A stretch of 64,000 bases of DNA from Mesostigma viride (lineage: Eukaryota; Streptophyta; Mesostigmatophyceae; Mesostigmatales; Mesostigmataceae): positions 41,001-105,000 of the forward strand of contig RPFO01000294.1 of NCBI GenBank assembly GCA_009746045.1, written 5' to 3'. Made by a program: the position numbers and the translations under genes. The notes beneath the pieces were generated by a model. It did not search any database. It worked only from the letters and a program-made list of their open reading frames with translations, and was not told the DNA's origin. Shown here piece after piece: positions 53,132 to 61,858 of the stretch. The stretch's first letter is position 1. Every line of letters starts with the position of its first letter.

Positions 53132-54688
53132 ATGCATCCTCGTGCTGGGCACGAGGGTGGACCTCTCATTTTGAGAGAAACCAATGTACAACCACAGAGG
53201 GGTGTGAAGGCCTCTGGTGGTATGCATGTGGTCCCTGCTGGCGGTCCAGGTGTTGGGCATGAGCAGGGTGACTCAGGCTCTGAGTCAGAACAGGATGGAA
53301 GTCAGCATGGTGATGCTGGACAACCTGACAGCACAGTCCTGACTGTGCCAGGGACTGCTTCCTCTGTGTACCAGGAGTTGGGTGCCCGAATCCACAACAT
53401 GTTTGGGCATGCCACTTCTCTGTCAAACAACTTTGCCTTCCGTATGGGCAGGGCACCCCTTCTTAAGGCGTGTCAGCAAGCTGCCTCACGGTGTAAGTGC
53501 CAGTTGTCCTCCAACAAGCCCAGGAAATCACATGCCAAAGCTCTACCTCAGAGCATTGGTGATCTGCAGTGTGATATCCAACACATCAGGGGCATGCAAC
53601 TGTTGGTGTGCGTGGACAGGTACACGAAATACAAGGTGCTGGAGCATTTACCTTCTATGAAGAACAGGTACTTGCTGGCTGCCCTGCAGAATGTAAGAGC
53701 CAAGTTTCCTACCACAAGGATCCAGGTGGACATGCAGTTTCAGCATCTCAAGGGTGATCCTACCCTTCCTGAGTTGCTGGTTACACCTAGGGAGGCTCAT
53801 GGGCAGCAGGGTGCTATCGAGAGGGCAATCCAGGAGGTCAAGAAATTGATCATCTCTGAAGACTGGGTACCCTTGTCTGCACCTGCACTTGTCAGGAGTG
53901 CATGGCTGAGGAACGTGGAGCAGCAGCTGAACAGCAGGGTTAACTTCTACTATGATGGAGTTGCTGTCAGCCCAATGGGTCTATATCATGGCCTGTGCCC
54001 ACCACATGTGCTGGAGGGCTGGAAACATGCTGCACATGTCACCTTTGCCAAGCTGAGGGAGAAGGACCGGGGTTGGAAGATGCTGGAGCCACAAGTGGGT
54101 CAGAAGGTCCTAGCTTGGAAGGAACCTAGCCTTTATGGCAAACGTGGTAGCTGGAGTCCTGGGGTGGTTACCCAGGTTGATGAAGCTAGCCACGCATGCT
54201 TGGTCAGCATGGAGGACGAACCAAAGCATGTACACCGGCTGAGTTGGTCATATGTCAAGCCTAACCTGATGAATGAGGGCAGTCAGGCACAAGGCTCACA
54301 GGATCTGCAGGATTTTCAGGTCCCAGGTGACATCACTGACGCAACGACCACATCTGTTGCAGGGGAATCTGTCAGCCCTGGCCAGGTTGCAGAGGTACTT
54401 GTTGAACAGGCTGCAAGGTCAACAGCTGGGGAGTCAACTGTCAAGCCCAAGGCACTAACCAAGCCCAGGGGGACAAGTTTGGCTGGATTGATTGGGGCTC
54501 TACAAAGGGCCAAGAAGCAGCCCAAGGTAGCCAAGCTCAGGTGGCATGGCAATCTGGGGCTGGACACTGCCTTAGAGGTAGACACTAATTCTCAGGTTCC
54601 ATCATTGGGACCAGGGCTGCAGCAGGGTACAGCATGTCTGAACCCAGCTATCAGTTTGTGTCTGACTTCAGTGGCGGGGTACACGTGA
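53132..54688 (+). CDS. Retrotransposon integrase (Copia-like)
   Basis: 518-codon open frame. An N-terminal zinc-binding-like part has RIHNMFGHATS and later CKC. The catalytic core shows QCDIQHI, VCVDRYTKY, IQVDMQF and GAIERAIQEVKKL, consistent with the D-D-E triad. A C-terminal SH3-like segment follows (KVLAWKEPSLYGKRGSWSPG). Near its end is KLRWHGNLGLDTALEVDT, which looks like the start of a retropepsin. The last 55 bases overlap the next frame, which is in -1 relative to it. Confidence 0.75.
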   Translation: MHPRAGHEGGPLILRETNVQPQRGVKASGGMHVVPAGGPGVGHEQGDSGSESEQDGSQHGDAGQPDSTVLTVPGTASSVYQELGARIHNMFGHATSLSNNFAFRMGRAPLLKACQQAASRCKCQLSSNKPRKSHAKALPQSIGDLQCDIQHIRGMQLLVCVDRYTKYKVLEHLPSMKNRYLLAALQNVRAKFPTTRIQVDMQFQHLKGDPTLPELLVTPREAHGQQGAIERAIQEVKKLIISEDWVPLSAPALVRSAWLRNVEQQLNSRVNFYYDGVAVSPMGLYHGLCPPHVLEGWKHAAHVTFAKLREKDRGWKMLEPQVGQKVLAWKEPSLYGKRGSWSPGVVTQVDEASHACLVSMEDEPKHVHRLSWSYVKPNLMNEGSQAQGSQDLQDFQVPGDITDATTTSVAGESVSPGQVAEVLVEQAARSTAGESTVKPKALTKPRGTSLAGLIGALQRAKKQPKVAKLRWHGNLGLDTALEVDTNSQVPSLGPGLQQGTACLNPAISLCLTSVAGYT

Positions 54689-54840
54689 AGGTACTGGGTG
54701 AGGTATTCATTCCTATCCTTGGACAGGACACTGCTTTTTGTGTCTTGGAGGGCTATCAAGGACCTGCTCTTCTGGGGCAGAATTTCCTATGCCAGGATGG
54801 GGTAGTGATCACGTCCTCTCTCCTGACTAAGGAAGGGGCT
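54530..54840 (+). pseudogene. Retropepsin-like protease region between IN and RT
   Basis: ALEVDT at 54569-54586 followed, after a frame change, by GSIIGTRAA resembles a retropepsin active-site loop split by about eight bases. Further on, GYQGPALLGQNFL resembles the conserved ILG-x-D/N-F-L segment of these proteases. No protease motif was found between gag and integrase, where Copia elements normally carry it. Confidence 0.45.
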
Positions 54841-56565
54841 GGTCAGGTCCCACTGATTAATTTCAGGACCACTCACCTATCACGTGCAGTAACCAGGTCG
54901 GTTAAGCGTGTGCAAGTGTGCCAGGGGCAGGAGCCCTTGGTTGATGACCTCATACTGCCAGCTGCTAGTCATCCAAGCAGTTTGGGCATTGGTCCTCACT
55001 CACTTGCTGGACACAGCCCTATCAACTACCAAGGCCTGGTGAAGCTCATGTCCTCTCCCATTATGTGTCCCCAGGTCACACTGGGTCTGATTAAATCTGG
55101 GGAGGACTGGATCTCCAAGAAATGCGTGGAACCTGTCAATGACCTGCCTCCTGCACGACGTCTACTCAAGCTCAAGTTTGTCATCAAGATGAAGGAGGTG
55201 GACGGGGTCAAGGTACCACATGTCAGGCCAGTGCTGAATGAGTTCAAGGGTACTGGTGAGTGCACTGCTGAGGAGTTGTATACCCCTGGCATGCTGCATG
55301 ATACTTGGAGGCTGCTGCTGTGTGTCTTTCTAGGCCTTCTCAACAAGGGCTTGGACTATGGCTCAGTGGTGATAGACTTCAAGAGGGCATTTCTGGAGGG
55401 TGATGCAGATGTGGCACAGGAAAAGTGGGAGGGCAAGACGCCTTTCTATGTTAGGGTGCCTGCTGTATGGAAAAGGGACATCCACACGGAGTTCCTTAAA
55501 ATCCTCAAGGGCCTGGAGGGCCTGAGGTCAAGTCCAATAATCTGGAGGGAGACTCTCAACCGTTTCCTGAAGGAGCATTGCAACTTGAAGGTCTCTCCTG
55601 TAGACCCCTGTCTGTTTCTGGGGCAATGGGAAGGCCTGCCAGTGTATGCTTCGCTGCACGGGGATGACCTACATCTGATAGCTCCCACGTCGTGGCTTAA
55701 GGAGCTGATCTCCATCATTAAGTCCAAGTTTCCTCTGGGTAGGGAGCAATGGCAGGTGGAGAATGAGCCTCTGCTGTTTGTGGGCATGGAGGCCACACTG
55801 GTGAAGAAGGGGGAGTGGCGTATGCTGCTGGTGGGGGGCAATGATTATCAAGAGACCCTCATTAGCAAGCTTCCTCCAACCATCACACAGGCACTGTGTC
55901 CCATGGTGAGGGGCATGGTTGCTTGGGTGGCAGGCATTTCCAGGCCAGACCTTATGGTCATAGCCAGGTTGCCTGATGACATGCTGGTGGAGCTAGGGTC
56001 TGCCAAGGTGGCTGATCAGGTCAGGGCTTCATCTGGCATTCTGTTGTCTGCAGTGGATTTATCACAACCCATTTGCATGGAGCTGTATGTGGATAGCTCA
56101 ATGGACAGCAGGCAGGTCTCCAAGGTCAGGGGCAGGGCTGCAGGGCTCTTTGTGCTCAGACAGGAAGGCCTGGGGAGTTTGGTGAGCTGGTTTAGTCGCC
56201 TGCACAAACGGGTGGCTGTCAGCAGTGATGTGGCAGAATGCAGGGCTATTTGTGAAGGCATTCACACAAGCCTTTATCTGAAGGAGTTGCTTCATCAGAT
56301 GACTTCTAACACTCCTTGGCCACTTCAGGTTACCACTCTTCTAAAAACAGACTCCATGGGGATGGTGCAGTTTGTGCACAGGCAGATGGCCAGAAGTAGG
56401 GACTTGGATTATCTCCTTCTTAAGGAGTTGTCCTCCTTGGCCAATATTGAGCATATCCCTGGGGTTGACAATCCTGCTGATGCTTTGACCAAGCTAGTGC
56501 AGAAGGCAGCAGTGCAATACAAGGTTCTTCAGTCTCTGATGGACCCATCTCAGCAAGCTGTCTAA
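54634..56565 (+). CDS. Retrotransposon reverse transcriptase and RNase H (Copia-like)
   Basis: 643 codons. RT motifs: RLLKLKFVIKMKEVDG, GSVVIDFKRAFLEGD (first catalytic Asp), SPVDPCLFLGQWEG, and YASLHGDDLHLIAP where most Copia elements have YVDD. RNase H motifs: MELYVDSSMDSRQ, DVAECRAICEG, LLKTDSMGMVQFV and the Copia-typical ending IEHIPGVDNPADALTK. The N-terminal ~70 residues appear protease-like. No premature stop, so this part may still be functional. Confidence 0.85.
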   Translation: MSEPSYQFVSDFSGGVHVKVLGEVFIPILGQDTAFCVLEGYQGPALLGQNFLCQDGVVITSSLLTKEGAGQVPLINFRTTHLSRAVTRSVKRVQVCQGQEPLVDDLILPAASHPSSLGIGPHSLAGHSPINYQGLVKLMSSPIMCPQVTLGLIKSGEDWISKKCVEPVNDLPPARRLLKLKFVIKMKEVDGVKVPHVRPVLNEFKGTGECTAEELYTPGMLHDTWRLLLCVFLGLLNKGLDYGSVVIDFKRAFLEGDADVAQEKWEGKTPFYVRVPAVWKRDIHTEFLKILKGLEGLRSSPIIWRETLNRFLKEHCNLKVSPVDPCLFLGQWEGLPVYASLHGDDLHLIAPTSWLKELISIIKSKFPLGREQWQVENEPLLFVGMEATLVKKGEWRMLLVGGNDYQETLISKLPPTITQALCPMVRGMVAWVAGISRPDLMVIARLPDDMLVELGSAKVADQVRASSGILLSAVDLSQPICMELYVDSSMDSRQVSKVRGRAAGLFVLRQEGLGSLVSWFSRLHKRVAVSSDVAECRAICEGIHTSLYLKELLHQMTSNTPWPLQVTTLLKTDSMGMVQFVHRQMARSRDLDYLLLKELSSLANIEHIPGVDNPADALTKLVQKAAVQYKVLQSLMDPSQQAV

Positions 56566-57489
56566 GCTGGTGCATGGTTATAGGGCATTGGAGAGCAGAT
56601 TGTGTGGTAGTGTCAGCATTGTGACTGGCATAATACCTGTATTTTAGTCTGTACTAAGGCTCATGGACCATGGTACACTCACTCTGATTTTAATCAGGAT
56701 ACAGCCAGGTTTTGGCTGGGGTTCATGCTGTTGACTACACAAGGTTGACAGGTCCATTACAGACCATGTATTCTATTTTAAAAGAAATGTATATTTGTAC
56801 ATACTTCTCACAATGGTCTGGGAACCTTTATTCTGGGGTTTATAGGGCGGGGTTCGATTCCCTGGTATTATGTTTCTACAAGCTGGCCTGTTCAGGTGTT
56901 TGCCTGTTCAGACTTCCCTAGTTCCCCAGGGCAGGATTTAATTGTTGCCTATGTGTTTCATTTTGTCATTTGTTTGCTGTGGCAGTTTACCATCTGGCAA
57001 GTAGACGGGCGCCGTAAGACGGGCGCCAATAGACCCCTGTTGAGAGAATGACAGGCAAACTATTGTAATACGCCTTACTTTGTCAAGTGGTATTTTAATT
57101 GTCATGGATTTATTGTACTTATATTGAATATGTACTGGGTTTTATGGGATTAGTATCTGGGATTAATGTAACTCACCGCCAGAAGGTCATTGTACTGGAG
57201 GCTCTACCGAGGTGATGGGATTAATTCCTGGAGAAGACCTCATAGAATTAACCTGTATGTATTTAATTTTGTGTGCTTCTAATATCTGGTGGTACTCTGT
57301 AATGCCACTTCCATAGGTTTTTCTCCATTTCTCATGGAATGGTTTTCCCTGTGGCAGATCTGTTTCTTTTCCAGTTCCTTAAAAGAAAGGGCTGGGGGAA
57401 TGGCATTGGCCATTAAAGACATCTGTTCAAGCTTCAAGCTGGAGTGAAGGACATTTCAAGCTACTTCAAGGGTCCCTGGCAGGGGATGT
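56566..57489 (+). other. Retrotransposon 3' untranslated region
   Basis: About 920 bases between the RT-RNase H stop and the polypurine tract. AT-rich, without a long frame. GGTTCGATTCCC near 56848 resembles a tRNA B box but has no partner. Confidence 0.5.
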
Positions 57490-57515
57490 GATCCCTAAAG
57501 AAAAGAAGGGATTGG
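57490..57515 (+). other. Polypurine tract
   Basis: AAAGAAAAGAAGGGATTGG lies immediately before the 3' LTR, the expected position of the plus-strand primer in reverse transcription. Confidence 0.6.
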
Positions 57516-58132
57516 AGTTAACGTAAAGGATTTACGTTAGATGGATAGAGATTGTTACGCTCTTTCCAACGGCACCTTGAACGCCTCATTTGGTTAAGGA
57601 ACGTAAAAGTTATGACGTTTCCTAGGCTGTGCCGACAGTACCCGGCGCGCCACTGTGGGCGCGTACGGACACAGGATGTACAAGTGTCACTTTGATAGTC
57701 CGCAGGACGTTGACAGGACTTGTACAGGACTTGATGGTCAATTGATAGGTAGGCGCACTGTAGCGCGCCAGGACCTATGAGACAATTGATGCTGACTAGT
57801 GTACGGATAGGTCCACAGGACTAGCCGTATGGACAATTGATAGATCTGCGCGCCAAAGGCGTGCCAGAGTCTGTGTAATCAATTGATTGACAGTTCAGCT
57901 GTGACAGTGCAGCTGAATACTTGGACGCGTCCCTAGCAAGCTATATGAGTGACTTGGTCACACCGGGACGCTAGTTCTTGCGTGCACGTTCTCTTGGCAC
58001 TGCGACCCCGTCGCCTGTGCTGCGTGCAGTCTTGGAAGTGACGTGACTTACGTCTGTGTTTCCTTGTTATTAATAAAGGCAACTTCCTGCAAGAACCATG
58101 GCGGAATTCGTGGCATTCTCACACTCACAACT
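57516..58132 (+). repeat. 3' LTR
   Basis: One base longer than the 5' LTR (extra T near 58063), otherwise ~99% identical. Followed by the CCCAG duplication at 58133-58137. Confidence 0.9.
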
Positions 58133-58535
58133 CCCAGCAAATTTTTTAAAGCTTTACCAATAACGATTTAAACGCATCCTTGACGCTAGGTAAAGCCCAT
58201 AAAACCTGACAATCACCGCCGCCAGCGTGCATTCTAATTTATTCCTCTCGACGAAAACATCAGATTGGACCCCCGTGGCGATGGTCATCAATAAAATCAT
58301 CGACACTGCAAAAAACGCGAACTCCGCTACGAAGTAGTATCATTTACTCATCGTCTTTAAGATTCGCTCAGTTTCTCTGCATTCCGCGAGCTATCTTTTT
58401 CTACTCTGCCTGAAAGCACGTCGCCATGGCCAGCTCCGGTAGGGGTGCGCGCCCCGTGCACCACTTTTTCACGGTACGGACGGGTACCGCGAATTTTTCG
58501 GCGCCAAAATATTCGCGCCGGGACCGTCCCCTTAA

Positions 58536-59077
58536 CAACTAGTCATGTTATAATGTAATTTCATTTTAATGCAAGCATGTCTTGTAATGGTTCCCAATCC
58601 TGCCGTGCACTTCGGTTTGGGGGCCCACACTTCGATCGGTTGGTGCAGCAAGGGCTCGTGGCCAGTAATAATGGTGGTAGCCGGATGAAGGTGGAGACCT
58701 TGATGGCCATGGATATCAGCTAGTCCAGCGTGGCGGAGCTGGGGCCGGTGGCAACATGGAGGCGATCCTTTTTTTCGGGAGCGATTGATGAAAGGTGAGC
58801 AGTAGCCCGGTGCCAGGCCTGTGGCGGCGGAAGTTGAAAGCTTGAAATATTGCTTGACGTGGTGCATGCTGTAGGATTGGCGGGTAGGCACTGCCTACGG
58901 CCATCATCACCCGGGCAATCCTATTACGGCACAGCCCGCGGCTGGCCATGGAGGAGACGGGCCTTATTATTGCGAATCAAGGGTGTGATATTGCATGGGA
59001 CAACAGACGATGCCGAGAGTCTCACGGCGGCTCGCGTGGTGACATGAGCTGCAGCGTGAGGGCCAAGGAGCTCGAGA
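58536..59077. other. No supported gene
   Basis: Sequence between element C and the 3'-end module at 59.1 kb; a 119-codon minus frame shows no domain. Could be the upstream part of the element ending at 59078. Confidence 0.3.
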
Positions 59078-59165
59078 CGTAGATTAATTAATTAATTAAC
59101 ACGTTAATTGATTAATATTAGACACGTGACTGCGTCACGTGAGCATAAGTCCTCATTGGGAGGGG
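59078..59165 (-). repeat. Second 3'-end module, inverted copy
   Basis: On the minus strand: GAGGACTTATGCT, the CACGTGAC/GTCACGTG palindrome, then a TTAA-rich tail, nearly the same as 29455-29518. Confidence 0.5.
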
Positions 59166-59969
59166 AACATGGGATGGAATGGATGGTGACATAGATAGTC
59201 TCGTACATTTGGGCCAGTGGTGAGGTCCGGTTGCCTATGTGATGGAGGCATCTCGTACCAGTAGTACAGCACCCGCGACTCAACAGCGGCCAGACTGAGA
59301 GCCAACGGAGGGTCGGCTGAGGTGTCGGTGGGGCTAGAATTCTATTAACTGCAGTTACTGCGCCTAGACAGAATCGACCCCGGAAAGCTCTAGATACTAA
59401 GCACGGGCTTGGGCAGGCGAGGTACGTACGTACTAGAGTGAAATATTGCGCCGGCGGTTGAGGAAATAAAGTCCTGTTAACAGTCGGTGCTCATGGGCCG
59501 CCGAAGTAGTCGAGGCGTCGGCTCAGTTGGCAGGGAGGCGATAAGTTTGTCAAAACTGCGCATGGGTGGCACGATGACAGCTCATCAGCATGATTATGAA
59601 GGTCTCGCGCAGGCGGTTTTCAGTTATGGGCTAAAATTTAGCTCAGGCCTCGAATTGTCGCGGGTACTACCTGTGAGGTTGGATAAAGATTTGTGCCCGG
59701 CCCGGGAGACTGGGCTCGCTGGAGGTACGTTGCTGGGGTTGAGAGGGGGATGTGACCTTCTGCGCATGCACCTGAACTGCACTTTCCCCATCTGTAACTG
59801 TCACCGAGGAATCTGACGTACGTTGCGTTGAGTTTATTCCCCGAGGATTGAGGAATCTGACGTATGTCTTTCGCAAGTCTATCGCTAATATGATTATCAC
59901 TAAGTATCGCAGCGATAGTGCACCGGCGCGGGAATAAACTCAAAACTCAACAGCGATTTCTATTCATTT
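59166..59969. other. No supported gene
   Basis: Contains two GAATAAACTCAA-type ends in opposite orientation (59821-59842 and 59930-59952) just before element B. Confidence 0.35.
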
Positions 59970-61858
59970 TTAAGGGGAGGTGGCACCCCAAAACCCTTAA
60001 AAATTGACATATGGTAATATCACTTGAAATCCATTTGCACAACCCTAAGTTATGATTGGGGGCACTAAATAACATCTCTAGTGAGTTGTCCATGCACTTG
60101 TTGGGGGTACTACCCCCATATATATTAAAAATATAATTACTTACAGCAGAGTGAAATCACTCAAACCAAAGCAAACGCCCAGCTATAAACCTATATACAG
60201 AGCCATGTCAAAGCTCTATACTACGATAAGACCAATGGAAACGCCTAACGGGAGGAACCTAATAGCCCTGCTGCACCGCAAAATCAGCTCGCGTACGGCG
60301 GAGCATGATGTCAGCCATGGCCCGAGTCAGCGCCACCGACAAGCGCTGACGCCAATATGACGTCCAGGTCCGCGCCGACCATGGGGCCCGCTGGCCCTCC
60401 AGGTCCAGCCGGTCCTCCCGGAGCCGGCAACACTCCTTGAAGAAGGCGGAGGTCAGGGGCCCCATGGCTACCCCCATATATACGCCAATAATGCGCTATA
60501 AATAGCAAAAGACGCTAATTAGGGCTGGGTATGCCCCAGCCAATGCACCCATTTATTTACAAAACTGCCTGCAGCGTTTTTAGTTCCCTGAGTTTGTAGC
60601 TTGCTGAGCTATTTACATCATGAAAAGGGCAAAACCTCGAACAGTTATTAATTTCCCCGCAAAATGACCCTTTTTTTACCGGACATTGGGAATAACTTTT
60701 TATAAACACGTCAAAAAAATACTTTTTCCTGCAGCGAAAATCCGTCTAACAGGGGGACAACTGTGTTCCAAGTCCCAGGTCATTCCGACAAGTCTAGCTC
60801 AAGTTATAAGGTTTTGCGTGCTAAATCCTGAACATACGCTAAATGAGGTTTTTCTGTGTATAAGGCCACCTAGACATGATGTTTTCCATCCAAGAAGCCA
60901 ACAAACATGCCCAACTCGATCACACAACATAAGAAAAGGCTAGGCACCTCATCTGCCCTCCCCTGCCCTCAGCATGGCCAGCCTTGCCAGCGTGGGCATA
61001 GCAACACCATCGCTAGGCATACACGCACCAAGAGAGCATACACTATGCTCAGCCCAAGGTTACCATGTAAATTTATGCCAAGAACTCAGCAAGTATACGT
61101 GTAAAAACCTTAGAAAGAATGCCCAAGCAATAGAGGCAACTGCAGCCTGCAAACTTGGCAGCCAATCATACATGCTGTCTGCCAAGCATTCACATCCTAT
61201 CCAGCTTGCCTTGCTGCACACATAGCAGGGAAGTCTCTATGGTTATAGCTCAAGGAAAGCATGCAATGGAAACACCTATCTAATGCAATGCCACTCATGC
61301 AGTATGGCCAGCAAAAGAACCACTCTCACCTTCCTTTCCAACATGACAATTTGCTAAGAAGCTGATGCCAGCTTGTTAGCCTCTAGGCACATGCCGGATG
61401 TCGTTACTAAAACAGGCGTGTCAGATCCGGCACATAACAAAGCGTCTGAGCAAGCTCATGTCCAAAGGATGATGGAAAACAAATGTCAACACATTACCAA
61501 CAACTTGACCTCGGCGCCTTAAGCATGCCAGCCACAAACTACACGAAATTGTACGAAATTGCTAGGAATCTGACGATGCAACCGAAAGAAATGGAGCGCT
61601 TCCTGCAGGGAAACTGCCCGAAAAAGGGCAAAAGGCCGACATTAATGCACCTGCCTGCGTGGAAATGTTTCATGCATAAACTGGCACGCAAGCTCGAACA
61701 ATAAAAGACATCATCCATCGATCAGGCGAACCAGGAAGGTGCGCCTTCCGTGAATACGTCGAAGGCGACATGCGCAGGCCTGCGTAGGTTCTTACCTTGA
61801 ATGCCGGAAATGTAAAAGAAACCGGGAAGCTTCGGCACAAACTCGACAACACCATTAA
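59970..61858 (-). mobile_element. TTAA-family element B (interrupted)
   Basis: Starts TTAAGGGGAGGTGGCACCCC. Homologous to A in inverted order, e.g. the block AGCTCAGCAAGCTACAAACT and the frame starting MVLSSLCRSFPV. It ends abruptly at an internal TTAA where copy D begins, so D is nested in B. It also carries a 344-bp retrocopy (60125-60468). Confidence 0.65.
60125..60468 (-). mobile_element. 344-bp retrocopy with 14-bp target duplication
   Basis: Flanked by the direct repeat TACCCCCATATATA (60111-60124 and 60469-60482). On the minus strand an open frame (ending RTWTSYWRQRLSVALTRAM... and a stop at 60259) is followed by ~120 bases of 3' UTR and TGTAA 16 bases before the end. This is the structure of a 5'-truncated reverse-transcribed mRNA or LINE. 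The source gene is not recognised. Confidence 0.6.

Larger units (their letters stand above)
50323..58132 (+). mobile_element. Copia-type LTR retrotransposon, 7.8 kb
   Basis: Two LTRs (50323-50938 and 57516-58132) differ at about six bases and one indel, so the insertion is young. The 5-bp target duplication CCCAG directly abuts both ends. The internal part encodes gag with a CCHC zinc knuckle, integrase, a protease-like stretch, then reverse transcriptase and RNase H. RT before RNase H after integrase places it with Copia. A purine-rich tract (AAAGAAAAGAAGGGA) precedes the 3' LTR. No obvious tRNA-type primer site (TGG...) follows the 5' LTR. Gag is broken by several frameshifts. It is inserted inside a TTAA-family element. 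Confidence 0.9.
48818..58535 (-). mobile_element. TTAA-family element C (1.9 kb, interrupted by Copia)
   Basis: The left end TTAAGGGGAGGGTCCC and right end GGGACCGTCCCCTTAA are inverted repeats (15 of 16). Removing the Copia element and one CCCAG leaves 1903 bp, matching copy A (1893 bp). It carries the subterminal hairpin GGGGGTACTACCCCC at about 48949 and the conserved splice-donor-like GGTAAG (minus strand of 50287-50292), 428 bases from the right end, as in copy A. TTAA at both ends suggests a TTAA target duplication, as in piggyBac transposons; no transposase is visible. Confidence 0.7.

Noticed and set aside
56843-56866. tRNA gene in the retrotransposon 3' region
   Set aside because: Only a B-box-like string; no A box or cloverleaf.
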